Origin: Simmondsia chinensis
Taxonomy: Eukaryota > Streptophyta > Magnoliopsida > Caryophyllales > Simmondsiaceae
Assembly: GCA_018398585.1 (NCBI GenBank)
Contig: JAGTTD010000011.1
Coordinates: forward strand, 22,176,926-22,240,925
Direction of reading: 5' to 3'
DNA: 64,000 nt
In this document: one piece after another, positions 52,397 through 63,790 of the stretch
Layout of the letters: the number at the start of each line of letters is the position of its first letter
Numbering within the stretch: position 1 is the stretch's first letter
The notes under the pieces: generated by a model
The model's input: only the letters and a program-made list of their open reading frames with translations
Told to the model about the DNA's origin: nothing
The model's database searches: none
Program-made: the position numbers and the translations under genes

Positions 52397-54185
52397 ATGT
52401 TGTGGAGCAAAATCTAACTAATTTGTCACTCTTTTACCTTTGGCTTGGGAGCACATCTATGCCCTATTTTTAATGCATTGGTGTCTACTATTAAGAATGA
52501 TCTGGGGATATAAAACATGAATACAAACCATTGTTTTATTTCTTTGTCAATTTTGGCATGATTCTCATTGCAAGAATCACATTTGATGGCAGAATTTCAA
52601 GGTTCTATAGAGAAAAAGTGAGCCAAGAGATGAGGGGTCACTAACCTAATTTGACACACTAGAGAAAAACCTTAATCTCAAGCACTCCCTCTAAAATGAC
52701 CATAGGTGACTATTTTCGTAGCCCTTCAGCTACACAATGACATGATAAAAAAAAGAATTGGCAAAGGTAATTGTAATCCCTTGCCTCAGAAAATGATATA
52801 TCCGTATCCAAGTTCCTCTAAATCAACGATCCATAATTCAAAATTAATCAAGAGTGCTACGCACTACAGTTACAATGGATTATAGATTGTTGCTCATGAT
52901 ATACTTCTAATGATTTTGTGTTTAGAGATCTTAATCTATTTCTCGGACCTCTTTCAAAACTACAAGAATAGATGACAAGACACATTCACATAAATATACT
53001 CAGAATACATGATCTACATCATGGTAGATTGTGCCTATCCCTCTTGACTGTACATTAAGGAGAGGGTATTCCAAGTATGTCAGTGAAAATTTCCTGTCTG
53101 TAAGTTCATCTCCCAAATAATCTCCCAACAGATCATCATATACAGCATGCAAGGAAATGTGAAATGGTTATAGAATCTCAAGATCCAAGACCTGGAGGAA
53201 CCATGGTCAAATAGTTCACAAGGTTCAACAAAATATTCTCAACCAGACCACATACTTGAACAGAAAGGTCATCAAATTGAAATTCAACACCAGAACTCCA
53301 ACATCTCACTTGATGGAGAAACACTAATGCGGATTTACTATTTAATTATGGTCACAAGGTGGAGAAACTCTTATACTCGAAGATATTCAACATGCAAGTA
53401 TCCAAATATTCAATAAGCAATACAGGCCACAGAATAGAATTTTTCCAAGGCACGTATATACTCCGGCCATCCAGGCAATTCAAAACTCCTGAACGCTACA
53501 CAACAAATCTCATGAGTCGCTAAGTTGTCTTTAAAAGGTTGACAGCCGAGATTTTTTTCATTGTTGAAGGACGACAATATCTTTCTTAACTCTTTTGAGA
53601 TTCAAATTATAACAAAAATATAGAGAAGACATTAACAATGATGTCCAAAAAGAATTCAGGATCAAGTAGATGACAAAGATATCATAACTTGATTGACCAA
53701 TATGGAGGCAAATTTCACACGAAATATGATGATATAAGACCATAAAACTTTGTCGAAAATGAAGAAAATTTGAAAAGGTTCTGCACACCTCATGACAAAA
53801 GGCAGGCTTAAACAAGCACCATGATAATGTTTAAATTAGACCTCGAGGATGAGAAAAGTTTTCAGGATTCTTCATCATAAAGAAGACCACTTCAAGAAGT
53901 GTTAATAATGAACAAAAAGAAGTGAAAGGCCATCCGATGACAACAGAGACTGTTGAGGGTACAATTACTCTCGCATTACGTAGTTCTATCCATCAACTGC
54001 ACACCCAAGATGGTCAACCAAGACAAGATAGAAAGTCGGACTGATGAACTAACGTAAGTGAACAAATTTCATCAAATAAATGAGCAAGGAGATACACTAT
54101 TTACTGCAAGCTATATGCACTAGACACCTTATAAAACGGATGTATATGTAAGATCCTAGTAGAAGCTTGTGTATAAAGAGTGAGA
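52397..54185. other. Non-coding DNA, no recognised gene
   Basis: AT-rich and without convincing exons. The end part (about 54003-54107) is related to 60006-60093. Confidence 0.4.
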
Positions 54186-54673
54186 GCTTGTTTGGGAGTG
54201 CTTATTTAGGGACAAAAAGTGCTACTTTTTTTTTTTTTTTTAAAAAGCACCTTTTTCTTAAATTTGAAGTATGTTTGGCAATTATAAAAAAACGCTTTTC
54301 ATTAAAAGCATAAGTTGTTTTTCTGCTTTTAAGGGCAAGCGAAAATTTGGTACATCTCCTTTTAAGCGGAAGCAAAAGCAAAAATTAAACAATTGAAAAA
54401 AATTTGTTCAAGCACCCTAAAGTCTATTAATCTATTTTTTAAGTAACTCGAACTTTGGTAATACATTTAAAAAACAATTTATATATTTGAAAAATAATAT
54501 GTATATGTGTGTGTGTGTATATATATATTCAAAATATATAAAATATGACAAAATATTTTAATAATTAACAATATATGTACGATATTTAGAAAATATATTA
54601 ATTTTTTTTTTAAATTAAATATTGAAAAAATATTTTTAAAATATTAAAAATTAGTTTAAATATTTAAAAATTA

Positions 54674-55423
54674 ACAACAACAACCGACGCAGTGCCTCAA
54701 GGGCTCCCACACATGGTTATTAAAATCCCGATTCGAATCTTAGAATCTTACAATTCAATGATTCCACAATTGCCGACCGATCTGAATCATAAGTAGGATC
54801 TTATTTTGTAGAATCTTACGATTCAATGATATTATATGAAACTAAACGGATAGAATCGTAATATGATTTTACGATTCTACCGATCCAACTTCAACTCTAC
54901 CAATGTATACAAGTAAAAAGTCAAAATGTAAAAAACAAAAGCATATATTATAAACAAACTTACTTCATTAGTTTGAAGTAAAACAAAGTTAATTAAGCGT
55001 TATGTACTTTCAAGAAACTTAAATTGAATTTAGTTTTATGTTTTAACCTTAATATAAAGTTCAATTAGCAACATTTATCATAAAAGCTCGCATGATTATT
55101 GTAGCATAAAATGACACATCTATGTTCCATGATAATATTTTTACATATTTGATTATATATCATATATACCATGTAAGTAAAGATCTTTTTAATAATTTTT
55201 TGAACTATATAACTGATACTAATACCAAAAAAATTATAATATACATTTAGTAGAATCTTACGATTCTCGATTCGGTTCTACAATTCCGATTCTAAAAGCC
55301 CCTACAGATTCTAAATAGAATCCCGATTTTAACAACCTTGCTCTCGCATACGCAAGGTCGGGGGGGATGTATGCAGCCTTACCCCTCCAGGGTGCTCCCC
55401 CAAAGGGAGGTTGTTTCCCAGAA
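54674..55423 (-). mobile_element. Short RTE-tailed insertion 5, split by a MITE
   Basis: Left part acaacaacaaccgacgcagt to ctccca and right part gcatacgcaaggtcgggggg to gttgtttcccaga make one RTE 3' end of about 113 bp once the MITE at 54712-55340 is removed. TSD ttaaaaatta (54664-54673) and ttaaaagtta (55424-55433), 9 of 10. Confidence 0.85.
54712..55340. mobile_element. hAT-like MITE inside an RTE copy
   Basis: TIRs CATGGTTATTAAAATCCCGA and, from the other side, CAAGGTTGTTAAAATCGGGA. Subterminal words gattcgaatcttagaatctt and rearranged forms recur. 8-bp TSD ctcccaca (54704-54711) and ctctcgca (55341-55348), six of eight, with two transitions. CA-starting TIRs and an 8-bp TSD fit hAT. 629 bp, non-coding. 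Confidence 0.85.
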
Positions 55424-56159
55424 TTAAAAGTTATTTTACATATTTAAAAAATGTTTTAAATAATGAAAATAACAACAACAAGAACAAACCTACTACCTCA
55501 AAGGCTCCCGCATATGCAGGGTCTAGGAGGGGTGGGATGTAAGCAGCCTTACCCTTTCTTGGTGCTACCCTAAAGGGAGGCTGTGTCAGAGGACCCCCGA
55601 CTTGAGAAGTATAAAGGCATAAAAGCATAGAAGCATATAAGCATACAAGCATTTAAGCGTAAGAGCATAGGACATGACACAAAGCCAGCCAATAGAGAGC
55701 ATACAACAGTAAGAGGCAATAATGCAACAAAGCGACATAACAAAATGCACCAACACACGGCCAAAGTTGCATAAAATCAAGCAAGTATACATATAAGCCT
55801 AGGGGTACTAGTACTAGCTTGGATGAGCTCCACTATTCTAACCTGCTATATCAGGCACACCTATGCTTACCCTCCACTCAACTGTCTAGGGCCATCTGGG
55901 TGAGGTCTTGTCGAATCGTCTCCATCCAACTCTCATTTGGCCGGCCTCTCCTTCTCTTCTCGTTTGTAATATGGAATTGTTATCATCTCCTGATCGAGCC
56001 AGTGGTCGGTCTCCTCCCAACATACCCAAACCAACGCAAACGTTGCCCCCTCAGCTTATCTTGATTGGGGCCAAGCTCAATTTACTCCTTATAATGTCAT
56101 TTCTGATCTTATCCTTCCTTGTGTGTCCACATCCACTGCAACATCCTCATCTCCGCCAC

Positions 56160-57640
56160 CTTCAGCTTCTGCGTATGGTGCTATTTAACTGTCCGTAAGT
56201 CATAGCCGGTCTCACTACCATCTTATAGTATTTTCCCTTTGACTTTAATGGGAACTTTTTGTCGCATAATACCGCTGACGCCATCCTCCGTTTATGCCAG
56301 CCTACTTTAATCCAGTTGTTGACATCCGCGTCAACTTCACCGTCCTGTTGCACCATGGAACCTAAGTATTTAAAGCACTCTTTTTTGGATAAGCACTCTG
56401 ATCAAATTTTAACGTCTTCTATGCTAGGCTTGGCTAAGATATAGAACTTAAGTTCTATACACTCGGTCTTGGATCTACTGAGTCGTAAGCCTTTTGATTC
56501 CAAGGCCATTCTCCAGAATTCCAGCTTCTCATTCACCTCTGATGTACGCATATTGGTTAGTGCATCTTCGTACATATCTTTAATGGCTCGGATAGAGGAC
56601 AAGGGAATGTCTTTCCTCTCCAAAACCCTCCATAGGACCTCCTTTGGCACTCTATCATATGCCTTTTCCAAATCAATAAAAACCATGTGAAGGTTCTTTT
56701 GTTTATCTCTATAGTACTCTATTGACCGCCTTAAAAGATAGATTGCTTCTATCGTCGATCTACAAGGCATCTGAGACCCCTGTTTGTTGTCGTAGCCTTC
56801 TTTCTATGACCCATTCCCATAGCTTCAAAGTGTGGCTCATTAGTTTGATTCCTCTATAATTGGCACAACTCTAGATGTCGCCTTTATTCTCATAGATCGA
56901 GACTAATGTGCTCTTTTTCCACTCATCAAACATCTTCTTACCTCGAAGAATTTGGTTTAATAGTTTAGTCAACCATCTGATGCCCTTTTTTCCAATGCAT
57001 TTTCATGCCTCAATGGGTATTCCATCTGGGTCGACTGCTCTGCCCCTGCCCATCTATTTCAATGCTTCCCTGACTTCCTCGAGTCTAATCCGCCTACAAT
57101 AATAATAGGTTTGTTGCTCCTCAGATGCTTGTAGTTCTCCTAGGGATACATCTCCATCCCCCCTGTTCGTTGAACAAATTATGAAAGTAGGCTTTCCACC
57201 TAGCTTTAATTTGTCGCTCGTCCACAAGCACTTGTCCATCCCCCCCCCCCCCCCCCTCTCTCTCTCTCTCCTTTTATGCACTTTATTTGATCTATGTCCC
57301 TAGTCCTCCTCTCTCTCGCTTTTGCGATTCTATATAGGTTCCTAGCTCCCTTCACCGTCCAGCCTTTTGTATAAATCCTCGTAGGCTTTGGATTGTGCTT
57401 CTCTGACTGCTATCTTTGCTTCCCTCTTGGCTCGTTTATACTGTAGTCTATTGCCCTCGTCTCCACTTTGATCCCACACCTTAAAACAGTCTCGTTTGGC
57501 CTTAATCTTCTCTTGGACCTCCCTGCACCACGACCAAGACTCTTTGTTGTTTGGTGCCCCACCCTTTAACACTCCAAGAATTTTGCGTGCCAAAACTCTA
57601 ATCTTTTGGGCCATTCGGTTCCATATGTGGTTCATATCCC
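56160..57640 (-). pseudogene. RTE LINE reverse transcriptase with core deletion
   Basis: The minus strand keeps the N-terminal part (NHIWNRMAQKIRVLARKILG; REAQSKAYEDLYKRLDGEG), then [20 protein letters not shown] and [20 protein letters not shown] (motif A). After [13 protein letters not shown] the sequence jumps directly to [20 protein letters not shown]. In the other RTE copy (26400-26520) motif B and motif C lie in this gap, so the catalytic F/Y-x-D-D block has been deleted here, at about 56530-56545. WIKVGWHKRRMASAVLCDKK and MVVRPAMTYG follow. Confidence 0.9.
57241..57271. repeat. C16 then (TC)n tract
   Basis: Sixteen C followed by tctctctctctctctc inside the RTE RT region; low-complexity expansion. 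Confidence 0.85.
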
Positions 57641-57749
57641 CCCTCCCCCCCCCCCCAAAAAAAAGGCCCTACCAGAGCTCAGGCTCTACTCTTTCCTTAA
57701 AGATTTGGAACTAGTCCCTCCAACGAGTGCGTGGTTGCTCTGATTTCCT

Positions 57750-58431
57750 AGTTTTCTTGCCTCTTCTCATGGCCTTGACATCAGCGCACAATACCCTATG
57801 TTGTGTAGATAGGTCTTCCCGGGATAACCTTGCAATCCCTGCAGTCTTTAAGCGCCCTCTTCCTTGATATATGTAGTCAATCTGAGTCCTTGCCCCACCA
57901 CTTTTGATACGTGATGATGTGCTCAGCACGCTTTCTAAAGAAGGTGTTTGCAATCGTGAACTCAAAAGTGATTGCAAAGTCTAGGAGCGCTTTACCCTCA
58001 GCATTCCTGTTTCAAAAACCAAAGCCTCCATGATAGGGTGCATAGCCATCTGTGGCTACGCCCATATGCCCATTGAAATTGCCACCAATCACTACTTGTT
58101 GGCTCTAGGGTATGCCTTGCATCATAGTGTCAAGGTCCACCCAGAAGTTGGCCTTCTCCTATTCCATTAGCCCAATCTGTGGTGCATAGGCACTTGGGAC
58201 ATTCAAAATCTCCCCAGCTAAAACCAACTTGATGCCGATGATACCAACTCCATTCCTACCTCTGATTTTGCCCACATGCCACAACTTAAATCCCAATACA
58301 TCCCTGGCTTTCGTGCCAACCCATTTAGTCTCTTGAAGGCACATGATGTTAATCTTTCTCTTCTTCATCATTTGGACTACCTCAAAACTCTTCTTTGTTA
58401 ACATGCCGACATTTAATGTTCCAAATCTCAA
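57750..58431 (-). pseudogene. RTE LINE AP endonuclease
   Basis: The minus-strand ATG at 58431 begins MRFGTLNVGMLTKKSFEVVQ. CLQETKWVG has the catalytic Glu. The next block reads VIGGNFNGHMGVATDGYAP (about 58050-58095), where the catalytic Asp of G-D-F-N is Asn. After stops and shifts, RTQIDYIYQGRGRLKTAG and STQHRVLCADV (with the final His) remain, at 57790-57890. This domain would nick target DNA at insertion. The Asp to Asn change and several frame breaks indicate loss of function. Confidence 0.9.
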
Positions 58432-59567
58432 GCTTCCCTCAACATGTTGATTCTTCCTCCCCCTCCCCCTCCCCCAACCCCTTTGAAGATGGCCTTAAGT
58501 TATGAGCTCCATTACAACTATAGTTCATCAACTAAGCTGTCACAAGTTACAAATAGGAAAACAAACAAGCACAAAACATAGAGGTATAGTTATCACAACA
58601 ATAGCAACAAGAATCAAAATCAATGTAGTTCAAAGAGAGAATGGAGAAAACAAATACTACCCAACAATACGTCCTAAGCGCAGAGTCTCGCAAAGGGTAG
58701 ATCTAACCTGAGAGAGCAAGAAAATAAAAGAGAGATCTAACCTAGAGGAGGTGCCCATTCGCCAATCTAACCTGGCTAAGTACTTACCTAGGGTCGTACG
58801 GCTACGAGCTGCGAAGCGTGGCTGCAAGGCTGGTTAGGGTCAGGGTTTGGGTTAGGTTTGGTGCTGATTTCGCTATGTAAAGGGTTAGGGTTTAGGCTTG
58901 CTAGGGTGTTGATTAGGATTTCGGGGATCAGGGTGTGAGTTAGGGCTTCGTGGGTGTTAGGGTGGTTTGGCGGGGAAGGGGGGTTCATATGGGTGGTTCA
59001 AAGGTTAGGGGGGTGGGGGTGTTGGTTTCAAGGGTTTAGGGTGGTTCTTAGGGGTTTGAATGGTGGTTTTACGGGCAAGGTTGGTGCGGTGGTGGTGGCA
59101 TCGCTTTGGCCTGCGTTGGGTGACACCGTCAAGGTTGCGTCGCCGACAGTGACGGTGGCTCTACCACGTCGGTGTGGCCGCCGACAGTGCCCATGAAAGA
59201 TAGAGAGATACGTTACAGAGTGAGAGGGAGTGTCAGAGCGAGAGAGACGTGCGTCAGAGTGTCAAGGTCATTAATGATGTACAATCCCTTAAATAATGAA
59301 AATATTCATTTTAAATTAAGAAATATATTAAATATTTGAAATGATTGTTGGTAATTGTTTTCAACCATAAAAGACTTCTATAATGTCCTTTATGGTAATT
59401 TTATAGAAAAAAGTACTTTTTTAAACATCGACCAAACACTCATAATAATATCATAAGTACTTTTTTACTGGTTGGGCCAAACATAAGTTGCTTATTTGAA
59501 ACAACAATTTTTACAAAGTGCTTCTGAAAAAAGATAGTTTTTCTCACAACAATATCAAACAAGCCCT

Positions 59568-60377
59568 AAATGCACGAGTAATGAGATTTTGATTCTTTAA
59601 TACAGGCAGGACCACTTGCAACTCGAGTTCATTAATTGGGTTCAGTTTGTCAATTGGTTTGTTGTTAAGTTTAAAATTGTTGTTGAGTTGTTACACATTT
59701 GTCATTCAGTTGTTGAGTTTGTTATGATCTGTGTGGCTGTAAGTTTGAGCTCAAAAAGCAATGACATGACCACTTTGATTTCCACTTGCACAATTCCTTG
59801 AAATGTCGTTAGGTGGTAGTTTTTCCTTAAAGGTAAGAAGACTGCATAGTAGAACTCCATCCAGAATAATTATCATAATCAAGCTTCACTAATGTTTTCT
59901 ATCTTAACACTTCATTAGAAATACAAACAAAGCAGTCAATCAAAGTAAAACCCAAAATACCGACCAACTTTGCTCAACTTCCAGCAAGAACCATAGACTA
60001 CAAGCCCAAGATCATCAACCAAGATAAGATAGAAAGTTGGACAGATTAACTAAGTGAACAAACTTCATCAAACAGTGAATGATGAAATACACTAAACACA
60101 CACACTTCAGTCTAACCTGGACACGCTTGCATACACTGTATACAGAATGTAAGATGCTCTGATATACAGAATACAAGCATAAGAATAATGACTTATGAAC
60201 CTAAAGGACTAAAATGAACATAAGGAAACAAAATGTCTTGACTCGCTAATTAACAACCATAAATCAAGAAAATGACAGAGAGATTAAAATGAACGTTTCA
60301 AGAAGAATCCACTTGAATCTTCAATAGAAGCTCCACATCCTCATTAATGTAATCTCACTTCTTATTTTTATTTTAGT
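59568..60377. other. Non-coding DNA
   Basis: No gene recognised. 60006-60093 resembles 54003-54107 (shared tcaaccaaga, aagatagaaagt, aagtgaacaaa, cttcatcaaa). Confidence 0.4.
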
Positions 60378-60560
60378 AACAACAACAACCACTGACCTAA
60401 GACCACAAGGGCTCTCGCATATGCGGGGGGGGGGGGGGAGATGTACGCGCTGCCTTACCCCTTCAAAGTGTTACCCTGAAGGGAGGCTATGGCAGAGGAC
60501 CCCCAACATGAGAAGCATAAAAGCATTAAAACATACAAGCATAGGAGCAAAACAACAGCA
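60378..60560 (-). mobile_element. RTE 3'-end copy 6
   Basis: Begins aacaacaacaaccactgacc and contains aagggctctcgcatatgcgg, gatgtacgcgctgcct and gaggacccccaacatgagaa, then a run of agcataaaagcat words like the LINE at 55600-55670. It is a truncated RTE copy on the minus strand. A 14-16 bp G run is inside (about 60425-60440). The right border is not clear and no TSD was found. Confidence 0.75.
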
Positions 60561-60808
60561 TAAAACATAAAGACCGCATGAAACTAAAAAAATTATATTC
60601 AAGTCCCTCCTGCATTCGTCACCTAGCACCACATGCAATCCCCCCTACAATTACTTGTATCACTCTCAATACCCTCTATCCCTTCAACATTCTTGTTCAC
60701 GATCATTCCTGCAAACTTTTATAAGTTGAAGGTTGGGTTGGGTTGGGGGCGGGGGGGATGGGGATCCATGGTTTCAAAATATTTCTTTCCACTGTTCTAG
60801 ACTAATAA

Positions 60809-60904
60809 TTTTTTTATTTCACGCTTTGAAACTGAAACATTTTGAAGATCCATATCCTTCCAATTTTTTTTATTTCACGCTTTGAAACTAAAACATTTTG
60901 AAAC
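60809..60904. repeat. 57-bp tandem duplication
   Basis: ttttatttcacgctttgaaa, then ctgaaacattttgaa, recurs 56-57 bp later with one change (ctaaaacattttgaa). Confidence 0.8.
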
Positions 60905-61860
60905 ATTTGTAATCAAAAATTGTTTGAGGTGAAATACTTTTGGAAAGGAGATAATTTTTTCCTCCTACCAAATGAAGTCCGGGTCTCTCATGTTTTCCTA
61001 TAAATAGCTTCCTCAAACACTATCGATGGAATCATCAAATATCACTTGTGATTCACTTATAATCACCTGCCATCACTTCTATCACCCTCCATTTCTTGCG
61101 TCCTTCCACATCCTTCCAAATGATCCTTCCAACAAACTCTGTAATCACATTTTTTTTAAAACAGCAAGTTTCCAATTTCATTTTAATATTTTGTTTTATA
61201 TTGTAATATTCTTTAGGCGGTCATTTTATTTTGTACCCCTCTCTGTACTTTGCCTAACAAATCATATATTTTCATATTGGCCAATGGGCCACTATGATAC
61301 CCGGATCCTTGATTTTACCAGACGTACCCAGGTCAGCATGACACGACCCGGGATACGTGTCCGACCTTCGATCCAACTGTATTATTATTACGTGTACCTC
61401 TTTACAAGTACTTTAATGATATTATTTATTACAAATTTAATCGACAGCTATTATTATTTCTCTTCCCCATATGATACGTCTCCCTTCCCCATGTCTTGGA
61501 AAGCTATGCATGCTTTAAAAGAAATTTACATTTCCAGTAAATAGAATTTTTAATATTATAATATTAAATTTTCATTATATGAATTAAAAGCTTGATATTT
61601 TGAAAAACTAATTAAATATTATTATAAATGATAAAATAAGATTCAATTTAAAATTATATTTTCATTAGTACTTGAAATACACAGGTAAATTAATAAATGA
61701 GTAGAGCTTGAGTCCGAGTCGTACCCGTACCCAATAAAAAAGCCAGGACACTTACTAACCAGATCCCCGTATCTTAGAATTTTATAATCCAAGTGTCCGA
61801 CCTTCGGATCCACACCCGTACCCGACCCTTCTTCCCAAGTCCAAGTAACATTGATGGGCC
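60905..61860. other. AT-rich DNA, no supported gene
   Basis: A 172-codon open frame at 61026-61544 is rich in Tyr, His, Phe and Ser with no recognisable domain. The phrase gtgtccgaccttcg occurs here (about 61359) and again at about 61794, suggesting related dispersed repeats. Confidence 0.4.
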
Positions 61861-61867
61861 ATGCCCC

Positions 61868-61935
61868 TTCCAGTAAACATACACACACATGCATATACAC
61901 ATACAAGTATATAAACATGTGTGTGCGTGTACACA
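61868..61935. repeat. Imperfect CA/TG microsatellite
   Basis: Alternating purine-pyrimidine tract (acacacatgcatatacacat...tgtgtgcgtgtacacat), partly palindromic. The open frames on it are artefacts. Confidence 0.75.
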
Positions 61936-63300
61936 TATGTGCGTTCTAATAAATAAGATAGAAAGCATATCCATTTTGCTATTACAAAAAAACATCATCA
62001 ATTATTAGTGTAACAACTAGCTCAAATCTGTTGAAGTAATGGCCATGCAAGCTACTTAATGCCCTTTACTTCACTCCATCCTGCTAGTAATAAGACACAA
62101 TAAATCAAATTTCTGCAGGTGCTAATTAAATTATTTCCCAAATGGAAAATATAACTAACGACGCATTTCTTAGGCCAAAATAGACACCCTATCAATACAG
62201 CCTACTACACAATTTTATAGCTAGATTTTGTGTCACGATGTTGACATGCATGGTTGGTATGGCCTTCATATGGGCTAACATGGGAAAATAATACCATGTC
62301 AACAGTGAATAAGTTATGATCTATTGCAGGGATTAGTTTACACATATATCCATCCATGGCAAATATCTAACACGAGAAAAATAAATAGTTTCGGTTAGGG
62401 ATTTTGGAGTTAGCTTTGAAAATGCATTCATGAACCATTTAGTATGTCAAGTAATTGGGTTCAACTAGTGTTTGGATCATGTCAATCCAATTACCATGAC
62501 AATTAAATCCAGGATAATGTATTCAAGTCAAGTTGAATATATTTGCCCACTTAATGCATTAGGTCAAATTACATGCGTAATTCAAGCTTTTTTGGGGGTA
62601 TGGAGATTTGAACCTAATGTCGGGTCCAAGTCATATTCTGAGTCTAAGTTTTTTGTGAGCTCATATAAATAATGTAAAATACAAAAACGTAAAAGAAGGG
62701 AAAAAAAAATCAACAAGATTTGTTTACCCAATACTATGAATACGAATTTGAATTTCGATTGAGACTTATGATTTTGGAATGCACGAATTAAAGAATATGT
62801 TCTTTTATCAAACATTAAGGAGTATATTTTTAGGGTCTTAAATGTAACCCAAATTTTGTATTAAAAAGAGAGACCTGCAAAATTGAGGGGTGTAGTGAAA
62901 ACTTACGAGGGTGTGTTTCTAAGTGTGTGATCACATACCATTGAGTGTGGAATTTGAGTGTATTAGGTTTGGGATGCAATTGAAATGCAAGTTTGATACC
63001 AAATTACGTAAAATTTCAATGTATTGTTATGTCCTTTCTCCATTGTTCAAGTGTGATCTCTCCTAACAAGTAATTAGGGGGGGCATAAATTTTGGTTAAA
63101 GCCATAATCCCAACGGGACCAAATAATATTTTTACTGGTTTGAAAAAAAGGGTTTGGTTTTTAATTTTGGGAAATGTGGTTCATAGTTACCGTCCGATTT
63201 ATATATGGACCTAAATCATAAACCATTAAACCATAATTTTTGAAAATTCAAGTAACTCAAAAGGCATATATGTAAATTGACATATACTAGTTTTATAATG
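61936..63300. other. Non-coding DNA, no recognised feature
   Basis: No exon, repeat or transposon was recognised on either strand. Confidence 0.4.
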
Positions 63301-63317
63301 CTAGTTTATCTAAATAA

Positions 63318-63790
63318 TTTATCACTTAGGTATCCTCAAATTTGGGTATTCATCGCATAAGTACTTCAACGTTTCAATATCTACAATGAAGTACCCTGAG
63401 ATTTAAAGATTTTATCGTTTAAGTACCCTAAAGTTTAAGAATTTTATCAATTAGCTACCCTTTACCAAAATTCGGTGGATTTTTATAAGAAATTGTTAGT
63501 ATGAAACAAAACTACAACAATATATAGGTGTCCTCTATCACGATATAAAGATATTTTGTCATAAAACGCTAGCATGACACATTATTCTGCTAATTTGTAA
63601 ATATCTCCCATCATAATTCACTAAATTTTTTTAGTATCCACTTAACTTTAGCCAAAAATATTGATAAAGCACATATGTATTGTTGTAATTATATACCACA
63701 TCAATATTTTATGGTGAAAACTGGTTGGATTTTAACAAAAATTCACTAAATTCCTACATAGAGTATCTAAGTGATAAAATTTTGAAAGCT
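63318..63790. repeat. TIR-like unit with about 32-bp internal tandem repeats
   Basis: At 63318-63465 a motif like aagtaccctaaagtttaaga then attttatca recurs four times with variation. The left word tttatcacttaggtatcct reappears inverted at the right end (agtatctaagtgataaaa, about 63762-63780). This layout suggests a MITE of about 470 bp. A TSD is not clear. Confidence 0.45.

Larger units (their letters stand above)
55472..59288 (-). mobile_element. Full-length RTE-clade LINE
   Basis: Perfect 16-bp TSD ttaaataatgaaaata at 55456-55471 and 59289-59304 bounds 3.8 kb. On the minus strand it has a GC-rich 5' untranslated region (about 58432-59288), an AP-type endonuclease, a reverse transcriptase and a short 3' region ending in (TTG)n. 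Its 3' end matches the short insertions elsewhere in the window. Stops and a deletion in RT make it inactive. Confidence 0.92.
54186..59567. mobile_element. TIR element split by RTE insertions
   Basis: The left end agcttgtttgggagtgctta and the reverse complement of the right end, agggcttgtttgatattgtt, are inverted repeats. Both arms (54186-54673; 59305-59567) share words like aaaagtactttttt/aaaagcaccttttt and catatgtttgg-type strings. The ends fit a non-autonomous DNA transposon about 0.8 kb long before insertions. A TSD is not clear. The RTE copies at 54674-55423 and 55472-59288 lie inside. Confidence 0.5.

Noticed and set aside
55586..55792. Cys/Leu/Tyr-rich frames on the minus strand (LCLYAYMLLC-like)
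   Set aside because: They read agcataaaagcat-type iterations in the 3' region of the RTE LINE.
4928..60560. CRISPR-like array from the recurring 110-bp unit
   Set aside because: Copies are dispersed, have TSDs and lie in both orientations; this is a eukaryotic retroposon family.
61026..61544. 172-codon frame as a gene
   Set aside because: Composition follows AT- and pyrimidine-rich DNA; no domain, splice context or conserved motif.
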